From Palaemon carinicauda (taxonomy: Eukaryota; Arthropoda; Malacostraca; Decapoda; Palaemonidae): a stretch of DNA of 64,000 nucleotides. Within the stretch, counting starts at the first letter, position 1; every line of letters starts with the position of its first letter. Below, in pieces: positions 30,353-42,840 of this stretch. The notes under the pieces were generated by a model. That model worked only from the letters and a program-made list of their open reading frames with translations, ran no database searches and was not told the origin of the DNA. A program made the position numbers and the translations under genes. The stretch is from the NCBI RefSeq assembly GCF_036898095.1, contig NC_090729.1, positions 72,404,257 to 72,468,256 on the forward strand, given 5' to 3'.

Positions 30353-31095
30353 TTCTTTGATATTTATAAGCTGGGAGATTCTTAGCACCCTACTGCGCCC
30401 GAGACTAAAGGTCATTCTGTCGTCTTCGCTGCCCTGTGACTGACTAAATCCATTGAGGATTCATTAGCTATATTCATCAAAGGATATCCAGTTCCTTGTG
30501 GTGCACAGTACCTATCAACTAAGGAAAGCGACCCCTGCCTGTCCATACTAATTCCATTAAAATCATCTGCCAGGTATCAAGTGTAGAAGCCTAAGAGACA
30601 ACTTGTCTCCCTCCTTAAAGTCACCTTGTTGGCTGTGACTTCATCGAGATTTAAGGAGCTTATCCTCCACACCCAAAGTTCTTGTTACTCCTCCAGGTTC
30701 TCATCTGCTTTTATAACCGTTGGCAAACACGGATTGGTAAGATATACATCCTAGCAAATCAAATCTAATACATTGTTAAACCTCTCACATAAATGTTCCA
30801 CTACAAATCTAATTTAAATCCCTTCTCTTTTGTTTAAATCATTCATTCGTCCCGTATCGATCTTCTTGTCATCTTTTTGCATTGTTTATTTACAAAAGAG
30901 AAATATTTGATAGACAACACTACACAATAGTTTTCCCATCAAATCTAAATATTTCATGCTTTTATAGTGGTCTGTAGTGTTTATTTATTTGAATAAAACC
31001 TTATATATCTAAGGGACAACCTACTACAAATTGTGTTTGCTAACTTCAAAAACTTTAGTCCAGATATTTTATTCACAAATGTTTTCTAATTTCAG
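30353..31095. other. Spacer, possibly 5' part of the RTE element
   Basis: On the minus strand this lies upstream of the endonuclease fragment and could be the RTE 5' UTR. A short plus-strand stretch near 30606-30690 (SLLKVTLLAVTSSRFKEL) resembles the Arg I region of DIRS recombinases but is too short to call. Otherwise nothing is recognised. Confidence 0.35.
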
Positions 31096-31217
31096 TGGAA
31101 GCTGAAAACATCATATTGTTTGAACGGGATCTTGTATCCATTCCAATGGGGGTGCCAACGCCATCGTCTATTGATGAGGCAAGAGAGAGGCAAGAGGAGA
31201 GCAAACGTCTCAACAAG
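31096..31217 (+). CDS. Possible host-gene exon, identity unknown
   Basis: A GC-richer 122-base island after a good acceptor (TTTTCTAATTTCAG). Read with two leading bases it gives 40 codons without a stop: EAENIILFERDLVSIP, then MGVPTPSSIDEARERQEESK and RLNK. This is ordinary soluble-protein composition, ending in a charged helical segment. It ends at AAC AAG followed by GTTCAT, a weak donor. If unspliced, the frame runs seven codons more to a TAA. The two leading bases TG would make an ATG if the previous exon ended in A. I do not recognise the protein. Surrounding DNA is plain AT-rich, so this stands out. Confidence 0.4.
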
Positions 31218-33235
31218 GTTCATGAAGTGTTCATTTAAGAGTTTTTAATTTTTTAGTTTTTTGCTTACTAAAAACTTAACCAGGCCAGGGCTTTTACAGA
31301 GCTATTTCTTTTGCTAGTCGTTTCGTCCTTCGACAATGCCAGTCGTTACATTTACTAGTCATGAGCTAACTTGTGTTCCCCCGCTTTTGAATATCTGCCG
31401 GAATTAGCAGTCACATTTACGGGTGATTTCCCTCTTCTCCCCCTCAAAACGATATTTTGTTTGGTGACAGTAATAACCTTAATCTTAAGTTTTAGAATTT
31501 ATTTTTAGTGATATGACCTTTTTTCTCTTTGCTTGAAATTCTGTATAGAATAAGAAGTGGGACAATGGCAAGCCCGCTAATTTTAACCTAAATTTGTATG
31601 TATCTTGTAATGTTTTCATTAGGTTTTTTTTCCATATTGTAAACATTGTTACAAGATATGGGCAGAAACACTGAGAAGCAAAAAAGCAAGAGATTATCGG
31701 TTATACAGTATATTTCGAGATATCTGAACATGCATTGGAGAGGTATTTCTCTTCGATGACATTGATCTTTTGAACATATGCTTTAGAGCTGGAAAGCCTT
31801 ACAGTAATTCTATTATCTCATTACTTGAGCCAAAAAATTATCTTCTTACTGTATAGTGTATACCATATTTTTTTTATGGTAAGGCAGTTCATTATTTACG
31901 CATTTAACTAGTTACAAATATTGCAGAATAGATTCTAAGATAATGCTTACAATTAAGAGGTTTACCATTCATCTACTGCTGCCTTCACATATTTTTTTTT
32001 TTTTTTTTTGTGAAATTTGATTGATTGTATATGCAGAAGGGAATTGATATTTATTGCTTAAACTAACCGCTTCTGTTTGTTGTAAGCTTTGATTTCCTAC
32101 TTTAATCTTTCTTTTAGCTTTGATTTTTTACTGTGATGCTGTACATCATATATTAGTAAATGCTACTGATTTGATTACTTAAATACACCAAGTTGATTTA
32201 TTAGGAATTATAATTTCTTTTTACAAATGGTAAATTTTTATTCTTCACTATTTTAAAATGTAATATTTTAGAAGTGTTATTTTACTGTATGAAGCCTTTA
32301 AGAAAGTGGTTTCCAAGTTTTAATTTTAATTTTCGGGTGTTTGCAAATGAAAAAAGTAAGCAGATAAATTATTTGAAAGTAGGACAAGTTTTTGACTGTC
32401 CAGCTCATTTTAAGTTATGAAGGTGATAAGTGAGCGTTAGGTAAAATGGACTTCATGATTTTTGTCATGGTTATTTTTATTAGGTGTAAAGAAAATTATT
32501 CTTTACATATTAAAGAACGGTCTCCTGATTTGATTTTTTTTCCAGCTGCTTTGGAGTGTCGTTTTTTTTTTTTTTTTATATTTTGGCCGCAGCAGTCCAT
32601 ATTGTGCTTTTTTAAAGCACTTTATTTGCTAATTTTGTGCTTATTTAGTAGTTTTGAACATAACTGGTCAAGGAACAAAAATGCACTGAAGTTGATTTCT
32701 GGAGATTGTTTGATAACCATGAAGAGTAGTTGATGGAATAAGTAACAGACCTTTTAATGTTTCTTTATCTGTACTGCCCCTGGTTTTCATGTACTCTCCC
32801 TTGTTCTTTTATGTGTCATCGGATGAAATGTGAGAGTCGACTGTTGAGGATCCAAAGTATGGAATCTGCTTTAGTTTTGTGTTGCAATGGGGAAATGATT
32901 ACAGTATAGTATTTTTGAGCTTGTCCTCTTTCTTATGGGAACTTCATACAAAAAGGAATCAATACTTTACAAATAACTCATTCTTGATATATCACAAAAT
33001 GTTTATTTACCAGAGGATTGTTTTAATGTTGAACAGAACATTGGCAAAGTCTCTTTTTCTGTATTTTAAGGAGAATAATGTATGTAGTACATATTTTGTG
33101 GGATAGGGCCTTGGTAAAAGTGTAGGTAACTGCTGTGTTAGATTTCAGAAAAACCTTTTCAGTCTAACATACAGTACACAAGTAAAGGCCTTACATGTAG
33201 AAAAGCACTCAGCTGTAGAAAACTTTGAACTCGAA
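31218..33235. other. AT-rich non-coding stretch
   Basis: No gene, repeat family or conserved-looking block recognised. Poly-T runs (for example near 31992 and 32562) and short chance frames only. It would be intron if 31096-31217 is an internal exon. Confidence 0.5.
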
Positions 33236-33435
33236 AAGTAAATTGTTCCGTCACTAAATACAAACCCATTCGCACTTTTTTAGGGAATAGAATTTTGGCG
33301 GAACTTGCAGAACACCCATGAGACTTTTAGCAAGGTATAACTACCCCACTGCTAGTTAGCAGGGGGTGGGGGTTTAGCTGGTAGTACTGGCTATCCCGCT
33401 TACACACACTTGTGTTGTCTTGTCACATTTGCTTT
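33236..33435 (+). repeat. Copy D left inverted terminal repeat
   Basis: Starts AAGTAAATTGTTCCGTCACT. Inner part (33328-33432) is complementary to 40280-40400 with scattered differences. Confidence 0.8.
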
Positions 33436-36400
33436 TGGCTTGGTTGAGAGTGGACGTCATCTCTCTCCACCGCCCAAGTCACTGACTAGCAATTGGACTA
33501 ATCTTTTCTTTGCTTTTTCATTTCAGGTTGGGAGTGTTTCTTCCAGGTCTTCATGCAGACTTGTCCTGAACCTGAGGGAGGCAAGTGTGGTAGCTTCATG
33601 TTTTTGGTCGAGTCAAATTCTCATTCCCTGTGCCTGACCTGCCTAGGATGATCTTGTACTTGGGACGGCACCTGTCACGAATGTAGGGAGTGGTCATTCT
33701 TTCAGTGGAAGAGGTTTAGTAGAATGCAGAAGGAGAAGTTGAAGAGTGATTCTCTTTCGGGGTCATCCTCAAAGTTGAGATCCTCCTTCCACTCCTGGAT
33801 CTCTGCCCGAAGCTCCATCTCATTTGGTCTCCCCTGAGAAATGATCGAGCAGGAGCGGTGATCCTTTACCCTGGGACAACCCTTAGGTTTTAAAGACACC
33901 GATGCTTCCCTAGTGAAGCGGCGGCGCCCTTCTCCAGAGAGGAGTCTTTTTCTGTTGATGGTCTTTTGAAGTTGTGGCCTTCCTTGGGTATCGCTGATTC
34001 TCCGTTGAAGGAAGGTCTGTTTGAGCTGTTGCAATTGTGAGCAGAGAGGAAACACACATCGGCTTCCTCAGAGGTTGACCTTGGTCCTCCTAAGGGCTCC
34101 GAAAGTTTTGTACTGGAGGAGTCTCTAGCGTTGGTGCCCAATGCAGTCTCCCAAGCTCCATCACCAACTTCTCTGAGTAGGCTAGATTGCCTGATGCCGT
34201 TCCAGCTCAGTGTGCTAACGACGGCACTCCCCCTTGTTCTGAATTCACTCAGCTGGCGGAGGGTGGGCAAAGTCTAAGGCTTGTTCCTGTTGCTCACGAG
34301 GGACAACTTTCCTGTACGCGTGTTAGGTTCTCCCCATAGTGGTCTCCGCCACGCGGGGCTATGAAAAGACGCCTGGTTTTGCCCATGCCTTTCTTTAACC
34401 CCTCGAAGTGTTGCTCATCAGATCGTGAGCAAGAGGTAGCTCATCCCCAGTGGGTTTGACGCGTCCATTATCCATCTTTTTACCCTCTCCCTGCAGATTC
34501 ACCTCTCCCAGTTCCTACCTTGGAGTCTCCTAGGAGTCTCGTCACACTTGTGAGGGAGTCCTGACGAGTGATGCTGCTATATCACTTTTACTTGAGTGCG
34601 CTGCGTGCGACCAGAGACATCTTGCCAACATCAACCAGTGCTCGCCACCCCCATCTCGCAGTGCCGACAGCAGGAATTTCCAGACCGCCGACGCGATCTG
34701 GAGTAATTGCTTAGGTGGCAGACAGCAGACTCATCTAGACTCCACAGCAGTCCAGCTCTTGACCAGTTCCTAGCATGCAACCAGTCTCCAGGCACATCCA
34801 GGCTCCAGGGTGCGACCAGGTCTCCACCACATGACCAGGCTCCAGCGCTCATTCAGGTTCCAGTTCACAAGCGTCCGCCAACTTGTATTAACGCTTCAGC
34901 TCGTGATGTTCATTCATTGCGTGGCCATCTCCCATCGTGTGATCACCCTCTATCTCATGATCGCCCTTCCACTCATGATCGTGACATCTCATCAGCTCAG
35001 CATTCTACTTCAGCACTCGATCTTCATACCGCTCGTGAGAGCACATCAACTCGTGATCATCCGGCAACTCGCTGCATAGTAGCGCGCCATCCCAGGAACA
35101 TCTTTCCTCACACGATCTTAAAGCGGCATGTGACCACGTAACAGTGCATAGGAACGCAACAGGCCGCGGTGTCAAGCGATCACCAGGAGCGCCATCCTTG
35201 AAGACAAGAACATTCACGATCTTCAACCCACTCTACCATTACAGAGCACGACAGTATGCCAGTACATATTTAAGCAGGTAAGTATGCAATCTCATCTTTG
35301 CAAATGATTAAACCATGGACACCTTGCAGATGGTCCCCGGCTCGTGAACCTCATAGTGAGCTTCCATCTTCCATCTCTGCTTTTAATAAGGACATACCCG
35401 GGTTTGCTGAAGTGGTGACAATAGTTTGACTGGCAGTTACCGGCTTTGCACTGACTCACGCAGGTAAGCACCACGTAGCAGCAGCTTCAATCAGAACTCC
35501 TTGGCTCCTGCTAAAGACTTCTGGTACCTCAAAGTTCTCATCTCCACCTTCTGACTCAAGGCGCAGGAGTTTCGTTTCGGCCCCACCTCGGGAAAAACAG
35601 GCTATGATGATGTTTTCTCCAATTCACTCCAAGGTACTTAACCTTCCAACAGGTTTGGGGACATTGCAGCAGGATTTCTCCTGGCTAGAGATGACTCTCA
35701 TGAATCCATTTAAGAAGAGGAGAAGACAGAGATAGCCTACGCCTCCTCCATGTGATACCCTCCACACTTGTACAAGCAGGGATTCGAGATCACCAAGGGA
35801 TATCTCTCTAACCATATCGGTTGTCTCCTATTGAGGTCGCCACATCTAGCCAGCCCGCTCCATCGACAGTGGCAGAGCAGCCTTTGCACGCCTCTACGCC
35901 CAAGGATATGTCCGGATCTTCCAGACGTAGGGAGAACACAAGATCCTCCTTGCTTGCAGAGTTTCTTTCTTCTCTTAGGGAGAGAATGGATACCAAGACA
36001 TTGCCGAAGAACCGCTCCTCGAGGATGGCGGCCCAAGCCAAGGAGAAAGTGCCAAGCTCTTCGGCTTAAACAGCAATGACAATGGCAAAAGAGGTTCTGC
36101 AACATCGAGGTACTCCTCTAGACATCATGGTGACGAGAACATCCCAACCCGGGCTCCTATGGGTGAGAGTTTGTGGGTGGATGATGACCAGCATGATTAC
36201 AAACAGGACGACACTCCTCCCAGGTCAGCTAGTCCGTGGTTTTCATAGACTGAGCAGAAGGAATCCGACCACTTGTTCTGGCAGGTCCTGTCCTGCATGA
36301 GAGCTATCAACAGTCAAGACGACCGTTCAGCAGCTCCAGCAAAGGGGAAGGATACTGTGTTGGACCATCTATATGGCACTCAGAGACCCTCCAAGAAACT

Positions 36401-37130
36401 TTCAGCCTTGCCTCTGGACCCGGCTATATAATCGCTGACTAAAGGTATCTCGTGCCAGAGACTTGCAGGACTTCCCATCACCTTTTCAGCTAATGATGCC
36501 CTAAATATTGAGAAGGTTGCAAAGTTTGCCATGTAAGCTACTTCATGGCTCAATCTGTGGCTAGGGTCAGTGGGCCATCTGATCAAGATGTAGGACTGGT
36601 CGTAGGAACATACTAGGAAGTCCATGTCAACCATTCTATTATCTGGTGCCAGGAAAGTCGAGTTCCTTGCTCACCAAATGGTTAACTTCTGGCCAAAATT
36701 GACCCTGAGATGACAGGACGCAATAATAAAGAGGTTTCATAGGCAAGTTTCTAGGAAAGAAATGACAAAGCTACAAAAATCGGCAATGGAATGACCGTCA
36801 CTTTTCAGTGCAGAGGACGCTGAAAGGGAAGTAGATTGTTGGAGGAATACGAGTCAGGACTCTCTCCTTCAGAGGGCGATGACCTCAAGATAGTATGGAA
36901 CAGCTCCTCCACCCAGGAAACCTCCACCATCCAGTCCTCAGGAGTTCAGGCACTCCCAAGTCTTCATCTAAGAATCCTTTTCCTACCCAAGACCAGCCAA
37001 AGGGAAGCAGAAACAATAAAGGAGGAAAAGGTAGCGGTCGAGGCCGCTCCCACTAAAGAAGGCAATCCTTCCACTTGTCCACCAGTGGGGGAATATCTGC
37101 AATGCCGGTGGTAGAGGTGGCTGTAGCACA
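33436..37130 (+). pseudogene. Copy D leader and gag relic
   Basis: No intact ORF. The longest gag-like pieces are 34707-35141 (His/Asp/Arg/Ser-rich with repeated HDRP/RDH words), 35821-36069 and 36836-37114 (acidic, then Lys-rich, EEYESGLSPSEGD). They fit a decayed Gag with a low-complexity middle like that of copy B. Many stops lie between. An acceptor-like TTTTTCATTTCAG at 33515-33527 suggests the leader may once have been spliced, as in copies A and C. Confidence 0.45.
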
Positions 37131-37139
37131 GGGCCAAGT

Positions 37140-38900
37140 CCTGGAATGTTTCTGTAATTCAGTCAGGTTATCACGTCACATTCACTCAATCTCTCCCTCA
37201 ATTGACAGCATCCAGTTTGGTCGAGCTCCTACAAGAAGGGATCCGTGATGGAGATGGCCTTCATGGCTGAAGTTCAGACCATGTTGGAGAAGAGTACTCT
37301 ACAAGAGGTCCTAGATGAGTCCTCAGGCTTTTACAGTCAACTCTTTCTTGTAAAGAAGGCTTCTGGAGTTTTGAGACCTGTCATCCACCTTTCCTCCCTG
37401 AACAAGTTTGTGCAACAAACTCCGTTCAAGATGGAGATGGCAGACACGGTCAGACAGGCAGTAAGAACACAGAACTTCATTTGCACTCTGGAAATAAAGG
37501 ATGCATACTTTCCCCAGTCCATCCATCAACAAGGAAGTATTTGAGGATCATCTTCAATCACCGACGATGCAGTTCAAGGTGCTGTTCTTCGGCCTGTTGA
37601 TAGCACCTAAGGCTTTCACAAAAGTTTTTTCCATGGTGTCAACCTAGGCCCACAGGAATGGCATTCTTCTGTTAAGATACCTAGAGGACTGGCTGATCGT
37701 AGCAGACTCGGTGGTGACTCTTCTTCAACACCGCGATGGACTCTTGAGTTAGGTCATGATCTGGAGATTGTGGTAAATCTTGAGAGATCCTCCATGCTAC
37801 CATCATAGACACAAACCTGCAGAAAGTCTTCCCTTTTGACAACAGGATCCAAAGGCTGAAGAAGGTAGCAAGTCCCTTCTTACAACGTGATGCACTTCCG
37901 TCACAGCAGTGGTTACGTCTCATAGGTCACCTATCGTCCCTAAAACGTGTGATATGCAACTATTGGCTATAAATACAATCTGTACAGTGGCAGCTGAAGT
38001 CCAGTTGGGTTCAACACGAGGACTCACTGGATTTGCTGGTCCCCATGGGACCTGAGCAGAAGACGGGCCTAAGTCGGTGGGTGACAGACTAGAACCTCCA
38101 CCAAGAATTGTACCTTCTTTCTCCTCCCACCTGTATTGATGCTCTTTTCTGATGCATCAAAAGAAGGGTGGGCCCATCTGCTACATCATATGGCCTACGG
38201 GCTCTGGTTCGAGTCCAAAAGATCTCAGCACATAAACCTTTTGGAAATGGGGGCAGCCTTTTCAGCCCTGCAACAGTTTCATCAGTTCCTGGCTGGTCAC
38301 TCTGTGGTGTTGGTGAGTGACAACAACACTGTAGTGGCTTAAGTAAACAAGCAAGGCATTACCTTTTTCTCAGTAATCTTGCCATCTAGCAGTGGAAATG
38401 CTAGGATAGGCAAAAGACAACTCAGTGTCCCTATTGGCTTGTTTCATTCCTAGCAAGAGGAATGTGCTTGCAGACATCCCGAGCAGAGCACTTCAAATAG
38501 TGATCACCAAGTGGTCTTTGAATTATCTAGTAGCCTACAAAGTCCTGATTTTGTGGGGTTCCCTGATGGTGGACCTGTTTGCAATGTCACTGAACAACAA
38601 GGCAGGTACCGGATGCCCAGGCTCTCTGGCAAGATGCATTCCAACAACCGTGGGACAACATTGATGTCCACATCTTTCTCCCATTTTGCCTGATGAGAAG
38701 GGTGCTCAACAAGGCAAGATCATCCACCAACTTACCAATACCCTCATAGCTCCGCTATGGCATCATGCAGAATGGTTACTAAACCTTCTTCAGCTGCTAA
38801 CAGAAGTCCTGAGAGAACTCCCTCCACGTCAAGATTTACTAAAACGACCACATGTGAACATCTACACAAAGCCGTAGAGTACCTACGTTTTCACGCCTGG
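37140..38900 (+). pseudogene. Copy D pol relic: RT + RNase H
   Basis: RT pieces: SGFYSQLFLVKKASGVLRPV, LSSLNKFVQQTPFKME and CTLEIKDAYF (37245-37544), then after frame changes RYLEDWLI near 37675. The usual YLDD is YLED here. RNase H: LFSDASKEGWAHLLHH (38136), HINLLEMGAAFSALQQF and SDNNTVVA followed by TAA at about 38340, then FIPSKRNVLADIPSRA (38425 on) and LMVDLFAMSLNNK. Multiple stops and frameshifts; non-functional. Confidence 0.8.
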
Positions 38901-39678
38901 AGGTTATCCTTATGCACATAGCGTTTTTGCAACACGTTGCGAAGAATCTGTCCGGATACCTCAGGGAATTTTTAGCTGCTATGTACCAGGGTAAGAGGAC
39001 AGTCTTCTATGGTTGGTGTCATGGAAGGGGTATCTCTCCCTCGATGCCACTATTCTAGCAAAAGCAGATTTCCTTGTGTACCTTTGGAGGAAAAGCTCCT
39101 CTTCGTCTCAGCAGTGAAAGGTTACCGCTTAACCTTGAGCCTTGCATTTAGATTGAAATGAGTTAATATTCCCTCATCATTGGAATTGTCTTTTCTCATA
39201 CAAAGTTTTGAGCTTGCCTGTCTTCAGTTGGAATGGGGTTTGTGTCCTTCGATCTCCAAAAGGACCTCCTTACGAATCATTTTGCTAGGCATCAGATCTT
39301 CACCTGACCCTAAAGATGGTTTTCCTTCTAGCTTTGGCCTCGGCTAAGAGAGTAAGTGAACTTCATAGTCTTGCCTATGACATCTCCCATTCAAGGGGAT
39401 GGGGAGAGGTAATGCTTGACTTCATCCCTGAGTTTATCGCCAAGACTCAAAATCTGGGAGAAGCGAATCCTAGATTTGGGCCCTTCCGTATTGAGAGTCC
39501 GGATCAACTGCTACTTTGCCCGGTGAGGGCCTTGAGATGTTACCATAAAAGGACTACAGGAGCTCACCCCCGAGTGAAAGTGAAAGGCTCTTTGTCAGCA
39601 CGGGGACATAGAGACGTTACTTGTGGTGGCTACATAACAAGGGGTTTAAACACTTCAAGCTCCTTGATGGACAAGTAG
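38901..39678 (+). pseudogene. Copy D tyrosine recombinase relic, C-terminus missing
   Basis: Fragments of the core-binding part lie before 39300. The catalytic Arg I segment is preserved: LALASAKRVSELHSLAYDIS (39316 on), then DFIPEFIAKTQN and LLLCPVRALRCYH. The frame ends at 39676-39678. The H-x-x-R box and the catalytic Tyr are not found before the ICR, so the C-terminal part is deleted or scrambled. Confidence 0.78.
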
Positions 39679-40149
39679 CAGATGGTAGAGGGTAGAGGTT
39701 ACCCAGGATTAAGTCTGGGGTGAATGATAAGAATGACCGGCTCCTTCTTTCATTCATTTTCCCCTCCCTTGTGGAACAGCACTTACGATACTATGCAAGC
39801 TGGCCTCATCTGTCTGCAAGTAATAACCATTTCCCTTGTCTAACCTGATATAGAAATATATACTTATGTCCCCATTCCCCTTGGTGAGGTAGGATTTGGG
39901 AAGCGTCTATGGTATGTTCAAAGATCCTACTACTTCTGAGAATTCTTACCTAGGCAAGTCACACAGCTAGTATCACACAATCACATAAATTGCTCAGATT
40001 GCTAAAGTGTGCTATTGCATGGAGTTTCAGTGAGGTGTCAGGGTTTTTCTCATTTATGCATGCGTAGCACGGTGTTAAACCCTGGGTCAAAAACCAGCCA
40101 GTTAGTTAGGACTTCCACCCACCTTACGGGTGTCTTCCCTAATAAGAAG

Positions 40150-40215
40150 TGAAAGAGTTTGGTAGTGGTGGAACAAATTACATAGTAATTTGTATTTTTC
40201 CCAATGATACAAACC
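40150..40215 (+). repeat. DIRS internal complementary region (copy D)
   Basis: Right half (AGTAATTTGTATTTTTCCCA) is the complement of the right outer end (40445-40475). Left half (GTAGTGGTGGAACAAATTA) is a diverged complement of the left outer end (33236-33262). Confidence 0.7.
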
Positions 40216-40224
40216 TTGAGCATT

Positions 40225-40478
40225 TTATTCAAATTTGGCCCGCCATCACCTATCCCTCTGCAAGTCCTGCCTGCAATCAAAAGTGATGAGACAACACAGG
40301 TGTGTGTGTGTGTTTGTGAGCGGGGTAGCCGATACTACCCCCTATCCCTCGCTAACTAGCGGTGGGTTAGTTACGCCTTGCTAAAAGTCTTATGGGTAGT
40401 CATCCAGCTTTACCAAAAGTATACTCCCTAACAAAGAGCTCAAAGTTTGTATCGTTAGGAAAAATACAAATTACTTTA
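40225..40478 (+). repeat. Copy D right inverted terminal repeat
   Basis: Contains a short GT run (40300-40314) and CCTTGCTAAAAGTCTTATGG, the complement of the left ITR. Ends near AAATTACTTTAAA. Confidence 0.78.
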
Positions 40479-42840
40479 AATTTATTATATTTTGGAGAGA
40501 GTTTTTGAGGAAAGGAAAAGATTTTCTTATTCATGTTTTGAAAAGCTTTTTAAGGCTGCCATGGATTTGTTTGATTTCTAACAAAATGATACTAGTAATA
40601 TAGCAGACACTATTGCAAGTAGTTGGTTGTGAGATTTCTAATTTATATTTCATTAAGGTTGAATAATTCAACAGAACATCATTATAAAGTAGCTTATAGA
40701 TAGATTACTGTGTCCAATTTCTAATGTTTCATGGGACTGTGACACAAGGCTTTTGTTTCTCTGTGAAGAAGAAAAAATAAGTTAGGTACAAAATCACAGA
40801 AAGGAAAATAGAAAAATTTAAGAGTAGAAGAGATAAGAGCAAAGGAAATGGTGTAAAGAGTACTAAATAATGCCCTCATAGTGCCACATGAGCATTCATG
40901 TAATCACCCCCTTCTGGGAATTACCCAGCATAGTGCAATATGCTTACAGTATCATAACACATTACTTAATAGAATGAAGTAAGAAAGGTTCTCAGTCAAC
41001 TGCAATAATTTAACTATGATAGTTGGTAATGTGCCTTAATATGCAATAATGTGGATTAAAAACAGGTTTAAATTTCTAAAGGCATTTAAGGAAAATAAAA
41101 ATTGGTTACCGTTCAAATGAGGTCAAAAAATTTTGACTCTTCAATATTGAATAAGAAATAAGGTAGTGTGCCTCATCCTTTTGTTAGGGTATTTAAGGGA
41201 ATGGGTCAAACACGGGTTTCAGTTAGTCTTAAAATACTTACTGCCACATACTATTACATCTTAATACTTTCATTTTTCTCATTTATAGCAACATTGGATG
41301 TATCTTCCATATTGTTGCCCAGAAAAATTTTATAATTTAATAACTCTACTTTGATTTTTGGAAATTTAAGCGTTTCATGGTGAAAATTTTCGTATGTTAG
41401 TAAATTTTATTGACTTTAGAACAGTTGTTTATAATTAGCTAAAACAAAACAAAGTCTATAAAGTATGCTTTGTTTATTGTATCACTGAGCTTCATTCTGA
41501 AACATTTAGATGAAAAAAAGATTTGAAAGAGATGATACATAGAAGGCTGATGTCAAGGCCTTTGATTTAATGATTTGTAGCAATGTACATTATGTATGAT
41601 TTTTAACTCTGAAATGATTGTTGTAATTATTCTTTGATTACTTCATGATATAGCTTTTGGAATTTACTGAGTTTTGAACATTTTTCATGAAAGAAAATAT
41701 AAAAGAAAAGTAATTGAAGGGAAGAATATATTACATTTAGAAATTAAAGTAATAAATGGTTTTAAGACCCATTGTTAATTGTTTTAATTATTTTGCTATC
41801 ATATATCTGACAATAGTATTTAATTTTCTAAGAGTACAATAAATGGTTTAGTTTAATCAATAACAGCTAAGACGACATTCAGTGTGTGACATTAACATAT
41901 AGGTTTAGCACTTATAAAACTCCAGAATCCATATGATCTGAGATCCTCTCGGCTGTGCCGTTTTGTACTGGCTTATAAATGTATATGTCTACACATATCA
42001 TAACAGTTGAGGTTAGCTGAAGATAAATAGTTCAAATTCTTGAGCGCTACTTCTAAAACAACTTGGATACTTAGCTTTGCAGCCCAACAGACAAGTTGCC
42101 TTCATATAATGTACCCTGAAAAGTTAGAGAAGTTTCAGAGTAATAATCAATTAAAGAAGTTGTATTGGAGAAGTAATGCAGTCCAGTAGGTTATTTTTAG
42201 ATTGTTATACTTGGTTGCTTTGGTTTTTCCAATCCATTTAAGATTTTTGGATGACCCACAGTCTCCACAAAGTTAGTGGCTCTTATGCCAATCATTAAAT
42301 TTGGATTAGGCTATGCTTTATTCTTCTCTCATTCCAGCTGCGTAACTAACGTACCTCAAGAAAATAGTATTGGAAAAATCAATGGAAAATATTATTCTTA
42401 CGGTTTATTATGCTCACACATCTAATTAGCATTGTACACCTATGGCTCTTGGATCCCCCTAACTTTGTATGTTTCTCCCCCGTTTATTTTGAAGAGAGAT
42501 GATCAGAAAGTTTTTTCTTATAATGAGAGGTTTGTAAAGCTTTAAGATCTTTGAACAGGTTTCCATTTGAGCAAATCTAATAGTATTTGGTGAGAATCAC
42601 ACTTTTGAAAAGGTTTGCTTCTCCAATGTTAGACAATTTTCATTTTGCATCATTGGTTTTATTTAAGGTTAAGATACAAGTATTTCTTGTAGTTGTGACT
42701 GAAAATGTTCCTCGCCGAATTTTCTTTCCTCCACCATCTAGAAGACATCAGTCGTAGATCTGTCTTCTCTTCATTACAAGGCATTACGTAGGATGGGGGC
42801 AATGAATCCCTTACTTACTAAACCTTTTTTTTATATACAG

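Larger units (their letters stand above)
33236..40478 (+). mobile_element. DIRS retrotransposon copy D (old, both ends present)
   Basis: Left and right ends are inverted copies of each other (left TTTAGCAAGGTATAACTACC, right complement TTTAGCAAGGCGTAACTAAC). An ICR lies at about 40150-40215. Inside are gag, RT, RNase H and YR remnants in the normal order, all with many stops. Terminal sequence (GGAAAAATACAAATTACTT) and YR text place it in the family of copy 1. No (TA)n at its ends, unlike copies 1 and B. Confidence 0.85.

Noticed and set aside
33702..34270. Minus-strand frames of 117 and 126 codons
   Set aside because: They lie antisense to the decayed gag of copy D and have no motif.
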